From Crenobacter intestini (GTDB lineage: Bacteria > Pseudomonadota > Gammaproteobacteria > Burkholderiales > Chromobacteriaceae), in contig NZ_STGJ01000002.1 in assembly GCF_004919095.1 (NCBI RefSeq), positions 214,503 to 278,502 on the forward strand: 64,000 nucleotides of DNA. The letters run 5' to 3'. The notes beneath the pieces were generated by a model. That model made no database searches. It was given only the letters and a program-made list of their open reading frames with translations, and was not told the origin of the DNA. Of this stretch, positions 1-8,610 are shown piece by piece. Position numbers and translations under genes: made by a program. Numbering within the stretch: position 1 is the first letter of the stretch; each line of letters opens with the position of its first letter.

Positions 1-944
1 ACGTCGCGACGCTGGTGCATATCTTCGAGCAGGCCGGCCTCAAGGTGCGCGTCGGCACGCTGAACCCTGAAGTGACCGCGCCCGCCGAGCTGGCCACCGC
101 CAGCGGCGGCACGCTGACCGTCGAGCCCATCGTGCGCGCGGGCAACCGCCTGAAGCTCGCGGACGGTTTCGACCCCTGCGTCGTGCTGCTCAACAACGAC
201 CTGTCGGCCGGCATCCCGCCGCTGTTGGAAAACCTCGAGCAGTCGCTGTTGCCGCCCTTGCACGCGGGCTGGGCGGTGCGCCGCAAGTCCAACCACTTCG
301 CCGCGTACGACGAGGTCGCGAGCGAGTTCGCCGAGCTGATCTCGATCGACCCGTGGACGATCAACCCCTATTTCGAGCAGTGCTCCGGCCTCGACTTCCA
401 CTCGCGCCAGGGCGAGGAGGCGCTGGCGGCGACCGTCGACGGGATGCTGGCGAAGATCCGCGCCAAGTACGCCGAGCACGGCATCGAGCAGGAACCCTTC
501 GTGATCGTCAAGGCCGACGCCGGCACCTACGGCATGGGCGTGATGAGCGTGAAGAAGGGCGAGGAGGTGATCGGCCTCAACCGCAAGGCGCGCAACAAGA
601 TGTCGGTGGTGAAGGAAGGGCTGGAAGTCTCCGAGGTCATCGTGCAAGAAGGCGTGTACACCTTCGAGACGGTCAACGAGGCGGTCGCCGAGCCGGTGGT
701 CTACATGATGGACCGCTACGTGATCGGCGGCTTCTACCGCGTGCATACCGGCCGCGGCATCGACGAGAACCTCAACGCACCGGGCATGCACTTCGTGCCG
801 CTGACCTTCGAGTGTCCGTGCCTGCCGGACAAGCAGGGCGCGCCCGATTGCCCGCCCAACCGCTTCTACGCCTACGGCGTGATCGCCCGCCTCGCGCTGT
901 TGGCCGCGGCGCTCGAACTCGAGGCGACCGACCCGGACGCCTGA
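1..944 (+). CDS. gshA: Glutamate--cysteine ligase, 5'-truncated by the window edge
   Basis: First step of glutathione synthesis: ATP-dependent joining of glutamate and cysteine in the cytoplasm. The reading frame is open from base 3 and has no convincing start, so the N-terminal part lies outside the window; about 314 residues are visible. The stretch with [19 protein letters not shown] and the C-terminal [12 protein letters not shown] region are typical of the proteobacterial GshA type that is about 430 residues long, not of the E. coli GshA type. gshB follows after 61 bp, which supports the call and suggests one operon. Family assignment is from recognition of the sequence. Confidence 0.85.
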   Translation, partial: VATLVHIFEQAGLKVRVGTLNPEVTAPAELATASGGTLTVEPIVRAGNRLKLADGFDPCVVLLNNDLSAGIPPLLENLEQSLLPPLHAGWAVRRKSNHFAAYDEVASEFAELISIDPWTINPYFEQCSGLDFHSRQGEEALAATVDGMLAKIRAKYAEHGIEQEPFVIVKADAGTYGMGVMSVKKGEEVIGLNRKARNKMSVVKEGLEVSEVIVQEGVYTFETVNEAVAEPVVYMMDRYVIGGFYRVHTGRGIDENLNAPGMHFVPLTFECPCLPDKQGAPDCPPNRFYAYGVIARLALLAAALELEATDPDA

Positions 945-1005
945 GGCGCCCCAACCCTGCGGCCGGCCATGGCGCCGGCCCGTGCTCCCTATTGCGAGAC
1001 CTGAC

Positions 1006-1953
1006 ATGCGCATCCTGTTCATCGCTGACCCGCTCGAGACCTTCAAAACCTACAAGGACACCACCTTCGCGATGATGGAGGCCGCGCACGCGCGCGGGCA
1101 TGCCTTCTCGTTTGCCGAGGCGGGCGACCTGTCTGTCGAGGGCGGCCGCGTGCTGGTCGACGCCAGCAGCGTCACCCTGACCGGCGAGGAGACGGCGTGG
1201 TTCCGCAAGGAGCCGGCACAGCGGCTGCCGCTGTCCGCGTTCAACTGCGTGGTGATGCGCAAGGACCCGCCGTTCGACCTCGAGTACCTGTACGCGACCC
1301 AGCTCTTCACGCTGGCCGAGCAGCAGGGCGTGAGGGTGTTCACCAGCGGGCAGGCGCTGCGCGACTTCAACGAGAAGCTCGCTATCCTCAAGTTTGCCGA
1401 GTGGACCGCGCCGACGCTGGTCACCAGCAGCGCGTCCCGCATCAAGGCCTTCGTGCGCCAGCACCTGGACGTGATCGTCAAGCCGCTGGACGGCATGGGT
1501 GGCGCCGGCATCTTCCGCCTGCGCCCGGACGACGCCAACCTCAACGTGATCCTGGAGACCATCACCGGCCACGACACGCGCACGGTGATGGCGCAGCGCT
1601 ACATCCCCGAGATCCGCGACGGCGACAAGCGCGTGCTGGTGATCGACGGCGTGCCGGTCGACTACTGCCTCGCGCGCATCCCGGCGGTCGGCGAGACGCG
1701 CGGCAACCTCGCCGCCGGCGGCCGTGGCGAGGCGCGCCCCTTGTCGGCGCGCGACCGCGCGATCGCCGAGGCGGTCGGCCCCGAGCTCAAGCGCCGCGGC
1801 ATCCTGCTGGCCGGGCTCGACGTGATCGGCGACTACCTGACCGAGGTCAACGTGACGAGCCCGACCTGTTTCCGCGAGATCATGGACCAGACCGGCCTCG
1901 ATGTGGCCGGCCTGTATATCGACGCGCTGGAGCGCGCCTGCGCCGGCGCATGA
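1006..1953 (+). CDS. gshB: Glutathione synthetase
   Basis: Adds glycine to gamma-glutamylcysteine with ATP, the second step of glutathione synthesis. The 315-residue product matches the usual GshB length (E. coli 316). It opens with [20 protein letters not shown] and has the ATP-grasp core ([17 protein letters not shown] around residue 160, and a C-terminal [15 protein letters not shown] stretch carrying the metal-binding Glu/Asn). An in-frame non-ATG start upstream is possible, but the ATG at 1006 fits the family N-terminus exactly. The stop overlaps the apbE start in an ATGA, so translation is probably coupled. Confidence 0.95.
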   Translation: MRILFIADPLETFKTYKDTTFAMMEAAHARGHAFSFAEAGDLSVEGGRVLVDASSVTLTGEETAWFRKEPAQRLPLSAFNCVVMRKDPPFDLEYLYATQLFTLAEQQGVRVFTSGQALRDFNEKLAILKFAEWTAPTLVTSSASRIKAFVRQHLDVIVKPLDGMGGAGIFRLRPDDANLNVILETITGHDTRTVMAQRYIPEIRDGDKRVLVIDGVPVDYCLARIPAVGETRGNLAAGGRGEARPLSARDRAIAEAVGPELKRRGILLAGLDVIGDYLTEVNVTSPTCFREIMDQTGLDVAGLYIDALERACAGA

Positions 1954-2984
1954 GGGCGCTGGCGCTCGCCGCGCTCTTGTTGCTGTCGGCGTGCGGCGCG
2001 CGCGAGCCGTACCGGCAGGAGGCGTACGCCTTCGGCACCCGCATCGAGGTGACGGTCGACGGCGTGCCCGAGGCCGACGCGCGCCGTGCGGTCGGCAGCG
2101 TGCTCGCCGACCTCGACGCGCTGCACAAGCGGCTGCACGCGTGGCAGCCGGGTTCCGAAATCGTTGCGATCAACGACGCGTTCGCGCGCGGCGAGCCGGC
2201 GCCGGTGAGCGCCGACCTCGCCGACCTGCTTGTGCGCTCGCGCGCGCTTGAGGCGGCGTCCGACGGGCTCTTCTCGCCGGCGATCGGCCGCCTGGTCAGG
2301 TTGTGGGGCTTTCACGCCGACAATTACGCGCCGGTCACGCCAGGCGCCGCCGAGCTTGCCGCGCTGGTCGGCGCCAAACCGCGCCTCTCAGACGTCACCG
2401 TGCAGGGCGGGCGCATCACCAGCAGCAAGCCGCAGGTCGCGCTCGACTTGGGCGGCGTCGCCAAGGGCTGGGCGCTCGAGCGCGCGTACGCGCGCCTCAA
2501 GGCGGCCGGCGTGCGCTCGGCGCTCGTCAATATCGGCGGCAACGTGATCGCGCTGGGGCAGAAGGCCGACGGTTCGCCGTGGACGGTCGGCATCCGCCAC
2601 CCGCGCCGCAACGAGGCGATGGCCAGCGTCGAGCTCTCCGACGGCGAGGCGATCGGTACCTCGGGCGACTACCAGCGCTACTTCGAGGTGGGCGGCGCCC
2701 GGCATTGCCATCTGGTCGACCCGCGCGACGGCAATACCGGCTGCGCGCTGCAGGCGGCGACCGTGCTCGCGTCGGGCGCGGGCGCCGGCTTGAAGTCGGA
2801 CGCGGCGAGCAAGCCGCTCTATTTTGCCGGGCCGAAGCAGGCGGCAGGCTACGCCCGGCGCATGGGCGTGCGTGATATCCTGCTGGTCGACGGTGCCGGC
2901 GAAGCCTGGCTGTCGCCTTCCTTCGCGCGCCGCATCCACTGGCTGGTCAAACCCGCCGTCGTCCATACGCTGGAACAACCATGA
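1950..2984 (+). CDS. apbE: FAD:protein FMN transferase (ApbE lipoprotein)
   Basis: ApbE attaches FMN covalently to threonines of periplasm-facing flavoproteins such as the NqrB/NqrC and RnfG/RnfD subunits. The 344-residue product starts with a lipoprotein signal peptide (LLLLSAC, lipid-accepting Cys15). It then shows the ApbE core: FGTRIEVTV near residue 30, [25 protein letters not shown], and the late ASKPLYFAG region. The ATG overlaps the gshB stop (ATGA), and the gene's own stop overlaps the dgkA start, so it sits inside a tightly packed operon. Its flavinylation target is not in this window. Confidence 0.93.
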   Translation: MRALALAALLLLSACGAREPYRQEAYAFGTRIEVTVDGVPEADARRAVGSVLADLDALHKRLHAWQPGSEIVAINDAFARGEPAPVSADLADLLVRSRALEAASDGLFSPAIGRLVRLWGFHADNYAPVTPGAAELAALVGAKPRLSDVTVQGGRITSSKPQVALDLGGVAKGWALERAYARLKAAGVRSALVNIGGNVIALGQKADGSPWTVGIRHPRRNEAMASVELSDGEAIGTSGDYQRYFEVGGARHCHLVDPRDGNTGCALQAATVLASGAGAGLKSDAASKPLYFAGPKQAAGYARRMGVRDILLVDGAGEAWLSPSFARRIHWLVKPAVVHTLEQP

Positions 2985-3361
2985 AGTCCGACTCCACCAG
3001 CCCGTTCAAGGGCAAAAGCGGCGTGCGCCGCCTGATCAACGCCTTCGGCTACTCGCTCGCGGGCTATGCCGCCGCCTTCCGCCACGAGGCCGCGTTCCGC
3101 CAGCTCGCCCTGCTCGCGCTGGTGCTGTTGCCGGCGGCCTTCGTGTTTGACGTCAGCCGGGCCGAGCGCGCGCTGATGGTCGCCAGCGTGCTGCTGACGC
3201 TGGTGATCGAGCTGTTCAATTCGGCGATCGAGGCGGCGGTCGACCACACCTCGCTCGAGCGCCACCCGCTGGCCGGCCGCGCCAAGGACATGGGCAGCGC
3301 CGCCCAGCTGACCGGCCTCGCCATCGTCGCCGCCGTGTGGGGGCTGATCCTCTTGGGCTGA
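2981..3361 (+). CDS. dgkA: Diacylglycerol kinase
   Basis: Small integral-membrane kinase that phosphorylates diacylglycerol to phosphatidic acid and recycles lipid released by membrane-derived glycan modification. At 126 residues it matches DgkA (about 120). The hallmark IELFNSAIEAAVD, which carries the catalytic and metal-binding Glu and Asn residues, lies near residue 80, followed by AKDMGSAAQ. Three hydrophobic spans are visible. The start codon overlaps the apbE stop, making it the last gene of the gshA-gshB-apbE-dgkA run. I see no clear terminator in the 69 bp before the next gene. Confidence 0.93.
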   Translation: MKSDSTSPFKGKSGVRRLINAFGYSLAGYAAAFRHEAAFRQLALLALVLLPAAFVFDVSRAERALMVASVLLTLVIELFNSAIEAAVDHTSLERHPLAGRAKDMGSAAQLTGLAIVAAVWGLILLG

Positions 3362-3430
3362 ACGCGGCTCTTGCCATCGGCATGGCGGGCGGCTTAGGCT
3401 GACCGTGACCGATCCAAGAGGAGTTTGCCC

Positions 3431-4276
3431 ATGTACCAGACCCTGATCAGCGGCGCTGACCTGCTCGTCCTGCAGGCCGGTGCCACCCCGGCGCTGCTGC
3501 TCGACTGCCGCTTCCAGCTGGCCGACCCGGGCTACGGTGCGCGCGCGTACGCAGATGGCCACCTGCCCGGCGCGCACTACCTGCACCTCGATGACGACCT
3601 CTCCGGCAGCAAGACCGGCCGTAACGGCCGCCACCCGCTGCCCGAGCTGGCCACGCTCGCCGCGCGCCTCGCCGCGCTTGGCGTCGGCGACGGGCAGCAG
3701 GTGGTCGCCTACGACGACGCCGGCGGCATGTTCGCCGCGCGCGCGTGGTGGCTCCTGCGCCTCATGGGCCACGCCGAGGTCGCGGTGCTCGACGGCGGCG
3801 TCGCCACCTGGCTGGCGGCGGGCGGTGCGCTCGAAACAGGGGAACCGGCGGCGCAACGCGCCGTGTTCAGCCGGCGCGCACCGCTGGAGGGGACGGTGTC
3901 GTGTGCCGCGGTGCTGGACAACCTCGCCGCGCCTGCCTTCGTAGTGGTCGACGCGCGCGGCGCCGACCGCTTCGCCGGGCAGAACGAGACCATCGACCCG
4001 GTTGCCGGCCATATCCCCGGCGCGCGCAACCGGCCGTTCATGCAGAACCTTGACGCCGACGGCCGCTTCAAGGCGCCGGAAACGCTCGCAGCCGAGTGGC
4101 GGCAGCTGTTTGCCGGCGTGCCGGCCGAGGCCGTCGTCCACCAGTGCGGCAGCGGGGTGACCGCCTGCCACAACCTGCTCGCGCTGGCGCACGCGGGGCT
4201 GCCCGGTGGCCGGCTGTACCCGGGGTCGTGGAGCGAATGGTGCAGCGATCCGGGCCGCCCCGTCGAGGCGGGCTGA
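3431..4276 (+). CDS. Sulfurtransferase with two rhodanese domains (thiosulfate / 3-mercaptopyruvate type)
   Basis: Two tandem rhodanese domains, 281 residues in all, the normal size for SseA-type enzymes that move sulfur from thiosulfate or 3-mercaptopyruvate to an acceptor. The catalytic Cys is residue 239 in HQCGSGVTAC; this CGSGVTA loop is nearer to 3-mercaptopyruvate sulfurtransferases than to classical rhodaneses (CRKGVT-type loops). I chose the ATG at 3431 because a strong AAGAGGAG ribosome site ends 7 bases before it; an in-frame TTG two codons upstream lacks such spacing. It stands alone between dgkA and cfa. Confidence 0.88.
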   Translation: MYQTLISGADLLVLQAGATPALLLDCRFQLADPGYGARAYADGHLPGAHYLHLDDDLSGSKTGRNGRHPLPELATLAARLAALGVGDGQQVVAYDDAGGMFAARAWWLLRLMGHAEVAVLDGGVATWLAAGGALETGEPAAQRAVFSRRAPLEGTVSCAAVLDNLAAPAFVVVDARGADRFAGQNETIDPVAGHIPGARNRPFMQNLDADGRFKAPETLAAEWRQLFAGVPAEAVVHQCGSGVTACHNLLALAHAGLPGGRLYPGSWSEWCSDPGRPVEAG

Positions 4277-4349
4277 CGCGCACCGGCTTTGCATTCCGCG
4301 CGGTTTCGCCTATCCCGTATGGATGCAGGTGTAGACCACGGAGGCAGGC

Positions 4350-5570
4350 ATGCTCAAGACCTTGTTGCGGTCCTTGTTCGCCGGGCTTAACGGGCCGCGG
4401 CCGTTCGCCGTCGCGTACTGGGACGGCGACCATATCCTCTACGGGCAGGGCGAGCCCGCTTTCACGCTGCGCTTCACGCGCGAACCCGACGGCGCGCCGG
4501 ACGAGCCGGTCGTCTATCTGGGCGAATGCTATATGGACGGCACGCTCGAGATCGACGGCTCGTGGGACGCGCTGCTCTCCACGCTGGTCGCCGGCTCCGC
4601 CACGCTGATGGGGCGCGGCACCGGCAAGGCGCTGGGCTGGCTGGGCGAGAAGCTCGCCGCGCGGCGCGAGCGGCAAAGCCGCAACGTGCGCCACCACTAC
4701 GATATCGGCAATGACTTCTACCGGCTGTGGCTGGACGAGACGCTGACCTACTCTTGCGCGTACTTCCGCACGCCGGACGACACGCTGGAGACCGCGCAGC
4801 GCAACAAGGTCGCGCTGTGCCTGGACAAGCTGGGGGTCGGCGCAGGCACCCGCCTGCTCGACATCGGCTGCGGTTGGGGCGAGATGGCGATCGCCGCCGC
4901 ACGCCGCGGCGCGCGGGTGGTCGGCATCACGCTGTCGGCCGAGCAATGTACGGGGGCCTGCGACCGGGTCGCGGCAGCCGGGCTTGCCGACCGCGTCGAC
5001 ATCCGCCTGCAGGACTACCTCGACCTCGACGGCAACGTCGAGCGTTTCGACCGGGTGGTCAGCGTCGGCATGTTCGAGCATGTCGGCCGCGGCCACCACG
5101 GTGACTTCTTCGCGCGCGCAAGCGAGGTGCTGGAGGACGGCGGGCTGATGCTGCTGCACACCATCACCGGGCCGGAGACGCGCGAGACCAACCCGTGGAT
5201 AGAGAAGTACATCTTCCCCGGCGGCTACATCCCGGCGCCGGAGACGCTGGTGTCGGCGCTGCCGGCGCACCGCTTCCAGCTCGTGCACATGGAGAGCCTG
5301 CGCCTGCACTACGCGCAGACCCTGCAGTGCTGGCTGCGCCGCTACAAGGCGGTGACGCCGCAGGTGCTCGCGATGTTCGACACGCGTTTCGAGCGCATGT
5401 GGACCATGTACCTGCGCGGCTCGTCGGCCGCCTTCCGCGCGGGCGACCTCGACATCCACCAGTTGCTGGCCTCCAAGGGCAACAACAACACCCTGCCGCG
5501 CGACTGGGGCTATCTGTACGGTGGCGGCGCGCCGCTAAGCTGGGCGGGGGCCGCCGATTCGCCGGGCTAA
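4350..5570 (+). CDS. cfa: Cyclopropane-fatty-acyl-phospholipid synthase
   Basis: Transfers a methylene group from S-adenosylmethionine to cis double bonds of membrane phospholipids, usually on entry into stationary phase or under acid stress. The 406-residue protein has the family's N-terminal lipid-binding part followed by the methyltransferase fold: NVRHHYDIGNDFYRLWLD, TYSCAYF, and the SAM loop LLDIGCGWGEMAIAAA near residue 170. The C-terminal region keeps FPGGYIP and LQCWLRRY. The ATG has a GGAGGCAGG ribosome site. Its stop overlaps the convergent hydrolase stop by four bases. Confidence 0.94.
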   Translation: MLKTLLRSLFAGLNGPRPFAVAYWDGDHILYGQGEPAFTLRFTREPDGAPDEPVVYLGECYMDGTLEIDGSWDALLSTLVAGSATLMGRGTGKALGWLGEKLAARRERQSRNVRHHYDIGNDFYRLWLDETLTYSCAYFRTPDDTLETAQRNKVALCLDKLGVGAGTRLLDIGCGWGEMAIAAARRGARVVGITLSAEQCTGACDRVAAAGLADRVDIRLQDYLDLDGNVERFDRVVSVGMFEHVGRGHHGDFFARASEVLEDGGLMLLHTITGPETRETNPWIEKYIFPGGYIPAPETLVSALPAHRFQLVHMESLRLHYAQTLQCWLRRYKAVTPQVLAMFDTRFERMWTMYLRGSSAAFRAGDLDIHQLLASKGNNNTLPRDWGYLYGGGAPLSWAGAADSPG

Positions 5571-6172
5571 CCCAGTATCAGCTGCTGCAGCAGCTTCTGG
5601 CCGGCCGGCCAGGCGCCGAGCCCGGCGGTGTCGCCCAGATGCCCGGCTTCGCCCGCGTCGATCAGGCGCGCGCCCCAGTGCCCGGCCATGGCGGTAGCCT
5701 CGGCGAACGGGCAGAACGGGTCGTTGCGGCTGGCGACGACGATGGCCGGGCAAGGCAGGCGCTGCAGGCGCGGCGCGTCAAAACCGCTGAAAGGCATCAA
5801 GGGGGTGCCGGCGGGCACCACCCCGGCGTCCGAGGCGGCCTCGTCCAGGATCGGCAGCGCGGGCGGCGCGACCAGCAACAGGCCGTGCGCGCGCCTGCGC
5901 TCGGCAAGCGGGAGCGACAGCACCCAGTCGACGGCCGTGTGGCAGCCAAGGCTGTGCGCGGCGACCACCACCCGCCCCGGGCTGGCAGCGATGGTGGCGG
6001 TGAGCGCCGCGAGCCACGCTGCGCGCTCGGGGGCGAACCAGTCGGGCATTTCGGCGCGGCAGGCGAGCGGGTAGCCCTTCTCCCAGCGCGTCTGCCAGTG
6101 CTGCGCGCCCGAACTGCCCCAGCCAGGTGCGGTGACGAGGAACACCTCGTCGTCTTCGATCAGGCCGAACAT
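5567..6172 (-). CDS. RBBP9/YdeN-type alpha/beta serine hydrolase
   Basis: A 201-residue alpha/beta hydrolase of the RBBP9/YdeN family. Visible features are the N-terminal VTAPGWGSSGAQHWQTRWE (the PGW..S....W pattern of the family), the nucleophile elbow AAHSLGCHTAV near residue 75, an acidic residue in SRNDPFCPF, and a late EAGHLGDTAGLG that supplies the catalytic His. The physiological substrate of this family is unknown. The frame stays open upstream into the exonuclease gene, but the family N-terminus begins at the ATG at 6172, overlapping the 3' end of xth by 13 bases, which suggests co-transcription. Confidence 0.85.
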   Translation of the reverse strand: MFGLIEDDEVFLVTAPGWGSSGAQHWQTRWEKGYPLACRAEMPDWFAPERAAWLAALTATIAASPGRVVVAAHSLGCHTAVDWVLSLPLAERRRAHGLLLVAPPALPILDEAASDAGVVPAGTPLMPFSGFDAPRLQRLPCPAIVVASRNDPFCPFAEATAMAGHWGARLIDAGEAGHLGDTAGLGAWPAGQKLLQQLILG

Positions 6173-6948
6173 GGCAGCGTGTATTCGTAGTCGACGATCA
6201 AGGGCGCGTGGTCGGAGAACTTCTCGCCCTTGTACACGCTGGCCGCGCGCGCCTTGTCCATCATCGACGGCGAGACCACGTGGTAGTCGATCCGCCAGCC
6301 GACGTCCTTTGCGTAGGCCTGGCCGCGGTTGCTCCACCAGGTGTAGCCGGGCGTGTCCGGGTGCAGCGTGCGCCACACGTCGCGCCAGCCGACGTGGCTG
6401 AACAACTCGCCGATCCACGCGCGCTCCTCGGGCAGGAAGCCCGAATTCTTCAGGTTGCCCTTCCAGTTCTTCAGGTCGATCTCGTTGTGCGCGATATTCC
6501 AGTCGCCGCAGATCACCACGTCGCGACCCTCGGCGATCAACTGGGTGAGGTGGGGCAGGAACACGTCGAGGAAGTCGAACTTCACCTGCTGGCGCTCGTC
6601 CGAGCTCGAGCCCGAGGGCAGGTAGAGCGAGATCACGGTCAGGCGGCCGAAATCCAGCCTGAGGTAGCGGCCCTCGGCGTCGATCCAGTCGACACCCAGG
6701 CCTTCGATCACGGCGTCGGGCGCATGGCGGGTGTAGACGCCGACGCCGCTGTAGCCCTTCTTTTCCGCGTAGTGGAAGTAGCCGGTCAGCCCGTCGGGCG
6801 CGCGCATGCGCTCGGAGAGGTCGCCGGCCTGTGCCTTGAGTTCCTGCACGCAGACGATGTCGGCCGGTTCGCGGACCAGCCAGTCGAAAAAGCCCTTCTT
6901 ATCGGCGGAGCGGATGCCGTTGAGGTTGGCGCTGATGACGCGGAGCAA
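6160..6948 (-). CDS. xth: Exodeoxyribonuclease III (AP endonuclease)
   Basis: Base-excision repair enzyme that cuts at abasic sites and degrades 3' ends. The 262 residues carry all ExoIII motifs: ISANLNGIRSA, CVQELKAQ (metal-binding Glu), CGDWNIAHNEIDLKN, and the terminal FSDHAPLIVDYEY with the catalytic Asp-His. The first codon is TTG, because the family N-terminus LRVISANLNG begins immediately after it and no ATG is available; a GGGAG ribosome site sits about seven bases upstream. pyrE is transcribed divergently from 74 bp away. Confidence 0.94.
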   Translation of the reverse strand: MLRVISANLNGIRSADKKGFFDWLVREPADIVCVQELKAQAGDLSERMRAPDGLTGYFHYAEKKGYSGVGVYTRHAPDAVIEGLGVDWIDAEGRYLRLDFGRLTVISLYLPSGSSSDERQQVKFDFLDVFLPHLTQLIAEGRDVVICGDWNIAHNEIDLKNWKGNLKNSGFLPEERAWIGELFSHVGWRDVWRTLHPDTPGYTWWSNRGQAYAKDVGWRIDYHVVSPSMMDKARAASVYKGEKFSDHAPLIVDYEYTLPCSA

Positions 6949-7021
6949 GGGGGTCTCCCGTGGTATGCTTGCCGCCGTTTGGCCGCAAGGCTGTGGATAG
7001 AATTCAGAACGAGGGGTTTAT

Positions 7022-7666
7022 ATGAGCGATTTCCGCCAGGATTTCATCCGTTTCGCACTCGACAAGCAAGTGCTGAAGTTCGGTGAGTTCGTGACCAAGG
7101 CCGGCCGTCTGTCGCCGTATTTCTTCAACGCGGGCCTGTTCAACGACGGCGCGAGCACGCTCGCGCTGTCGCGTTTCTACGCGAAGTCCATCCTCGCCTC
7201 CGGCGTCGAGTTCGACATGCTGTTCGGGCCGGCGTACAAGGGCATCATCCTCGCCGCCGCCACCTCGATGGCGCTGGCCGAGGAAGGCCGCAACGTGCCG
7301 TTCGCGTACAACCGCAAGGAAGCCAAGGACCACGGCGAGGGCGGCACCCTAGTCGGCGCGCCGCTGAAGGGCCGCGTGCTGATCATCGACGACGTGATCA
7401 GCGCAGGCACTTCGGTGCGCGAGTCGGTCGAGCTGATCCGCAAGGCCGGCGCCGAGCCTGCCGGCGTCGCCATCGCGCTTGACCGCATGGAGCGCGGCAC
7501 CGGCGCGCTGTCCGCGGTGCAGGAAGTCTCGCAGCAGTACGGCCTGCCGGTGGTCGCGATCGCCACCCTGAAAGACCTGATGACCTTCATCGACGGTAGC
7601 GAGGCGCTCGCGGCGCACCGCGCGGCGGTCAAGGCCTACCGCGACACCTACGGCGTCGACGCCTGA
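7022..7666 (+). CDS. pyrE: Orotate phosphoribosyltransferase
   Basis: Makes OMP from orotate and PRPP in pyrimidine synthesis. The 214-residue protein has the expected length and the PRPP loop RVLIIDDVISAGTSVRE near residue 120, plus FGPAYKGIILA and the flexible YNRKEAKDHGEGG loop with the catalytic Lys. A GAGGGG ribosome site precedes the ATG. The upstream 74 bp are shared with the divergent xth gene; I could not settle a promoter there. No PyrE-type attenuator hairpin and T-run was visible. Confidence 0.95.
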   Translation: MSDFRQDFIRFALDKQVLKFGEFVTKAGRLSPYFFNAGLFNDGASTLALSRFYAKSILASGVEFDMLFGPAYKGIILAAATSMALAEEGRNVPFAYNRKEAKDHGEGGTLVGAPLKGRVLIIDDVISAGTSVRESVELIRKAGAEPAGVAIALDRMERGTGALSAVQEVSQQYGLPVVAIATLKDLMTFIDGSEALAAHRAAVKAYRDTYGVDA

Positions 7667-7670
7667 GCCT

Positions 7671-7991
7671 TCAGTTGGCCGCCTGCTTCGCCTGCCACGC
7701 GGCGTCGAGGCGGGTGGCCGCTTCCCTGAGCGTGGCGTCGCTGGCGGCTGCCGCGCCCTGCGCGGCGGCCAGTTCACCCTCCGCTTTTTGCAATAGCGCC
7801 TGCGCGTCGATCACGCGTGCTTCGGCCATGCGGCGGGCTTCCTGGGCGGCGGCGAGCCGCTTCTGGTTGGCCGAGTGCTGGCTGTCGGCCTGCTGGTACG
7901 CCATCTGCGCGGAGAGCAAGGCCTGGTTGGTGCCGGCAAGGCAGGGCAGGGTGGCGAGCGCGAAAAGCGCGGCGGCGAGCGGTCGGGTCAT
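7671..7991 (-). CDS. Small secreted coiled-coil protein of unknown function
   Basis: I do not recognise this 106-residue protein. It starts with a signal peptide (MTRPLAAALFALATLPCLAG, cleavage likely near residue 20). The mature part is almost entirely Ala/Gln/Glu/Arg-rich helix with heptad-like spacing, so it is probably a short periplasmic or outer-membrane-associated coiled coil. It resembles the alpha-helical half of DUF4398 or OmpA-associated proteins only in general composition. It is convergent with pyrE (4 bp between stops) and lies just downstream of the tRNA-Lys terminator. Confidence 0.6.
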   Translation of the reverse strand: MTRPLAAALFALATLPCLAGTNQALLSAQMAYQQADSQHSANQKRLAAAQEARRMAEARVIDAQALLQKAEGELAAAQGAAAASDATLREAATRLDAAWQAKQAAN

Positions 7992-8044
7992 GCGTGTAGG
8001 GTTCCTTGTATTATTCCTGCAAGCTTAACAGCCGCCGGCGCAAA

Positions 8045-8078
8045 CGAAAAACCCTCCGCAGGCGAACCTGGGAGGGTT
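8045..8078 (-). terminator. Intrinsic terminator of the tRNA-Lys cluster
   Basis: On the minus strand, AACCCTCC (8078-8071) pairs perfectly with GGAGGGTT (8057-8050) and is followed by a run of T (TTTTCG). It sits six bases past the end of the last tRNA-Lys gene. Confidence 0.85.
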
Positions 8079-8083
8079 GATCT

Positions 8084-8159
8084 TGGTGGGTCGTGCGGGA
8101 TTCGAACCTGCGACCAACGGATTAAAAGTCCGCTGCTCTACCAGCTGAGCTAACGACCC
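8084..8159 (-). tRNA. tRNA-Lys (anticodon TTT), copy 4 of the transcript
   Basis: A 76-base cloverleaf read on the minus strand: GGGTCGT acceptor arm, AGCTCAGCTGGTAGAGC D-arm, anticodon loop CTTTTAA with TTT, GGTTCGAATCC T-arm, encoded CCA. It is last in the transcript and directly before the terminator. Confidence 0.97.
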
Positions 8160-8181
8160 GAAAACGGGTGCCGGTGGGATA

Positions 8182-8257
8182 TGGTGGGTCGTGCGGGATT
8201 CGAACCTGCGACCAACGGATTAAAAGTCCGCTGCTCTACCAGCTGAGCTAACGACCC
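8182..8257 (-). tRNA. tRNA-Lys (TTT), copy 3 of the transcript
   Basis: Sequence identical over all 76 bases to its three neighbours, with CCA encoded; separated from the next copy by a 22-base spacer that does not resemble the other spacers. Confidence 0.97.
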
Positions 8258-8278
8258 CGGGATACCGGGCTTGCATTG

Positions 8279-8354
8279 TGGTGGGTCGTGCGGGATTCGA
8301 ACCTGCGACCAACGGATTAAAAGTCCGCTGCTCTACCAGCTGAGCTAACGACCC
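8279..8354 (-). tRNA. tRNA-Lys (TTT), copy 2 of the transcript
   Basis: Identical 76-base tRNA with TTT anticodon and encoded CCA; spacers of 21 and 16 bases flank it. Confidence 0.97.
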
Positions 8355-8370
8355 CCGTGCCGGGTCTTGG

Positions 8371-8446
8371 TGGTGGGTCGTGCGGGATTCGAACCTGCGA
8401 CCAACGGATTAAAAGTCCGCTGCTCTACCAGCTGAGCTAACGACCC
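8371..8446 (-). tRNA. tRNA-Lys (TTT), promoter-proximal copy
   Basis: Identical 76-base tRNA, first in the transcript. About 60 bases of leader separate it from the promoter at 8513-8541. Confidence 0.97.
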
Positions 8447-8512
8447 CCAAGGCATGGGCTTCTTGTCCCGAATCGGCTAGTTACATGCCAATCCAGATCA
8501 AGAGAGATCGAG

Positions 8513-8541
8513 ACTATACCGATTGCCCAAAGTTGCGTCAA
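8513..8541 (-). promoter_or_regulatory. Sigma-70 promoter of the tRNA-Lys cluster
   Basis: On the minus strand TTGACG (8541-8536) and TATAGT (8518-8513) are separated by exactly 17 bases, close to consensus (5/6 at each hexamer), pointing at the four tRNA-Lys genes. Confidence 0.8.
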
Positions 8542-8610
8542 GCTGTTTTGCGGTCGACGCCTTTTTATGTCACCGTCTGAACCTTGCCGGCTGGCCGCGT
8601 TCGAAGCGCT

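Noticed and set aside
2849..5459. Two long minus-strand frames opposite the sulfurtransferase and cfa
   Set aside because: They lie opposite strongly recognised enzymes and have Arg/Ala/His-rich, domain-free translations.
6949..7021. Sigma-70 promoter for pyrE
   Set aside because: TAGAAT is a fair -10, but no TTGACA-like hexamer lies at an acceptable spacing.
8084..8446. CRISPR-like array
   Set aside because: The regular repeats with short spacers are four tRNA-Lys genes.
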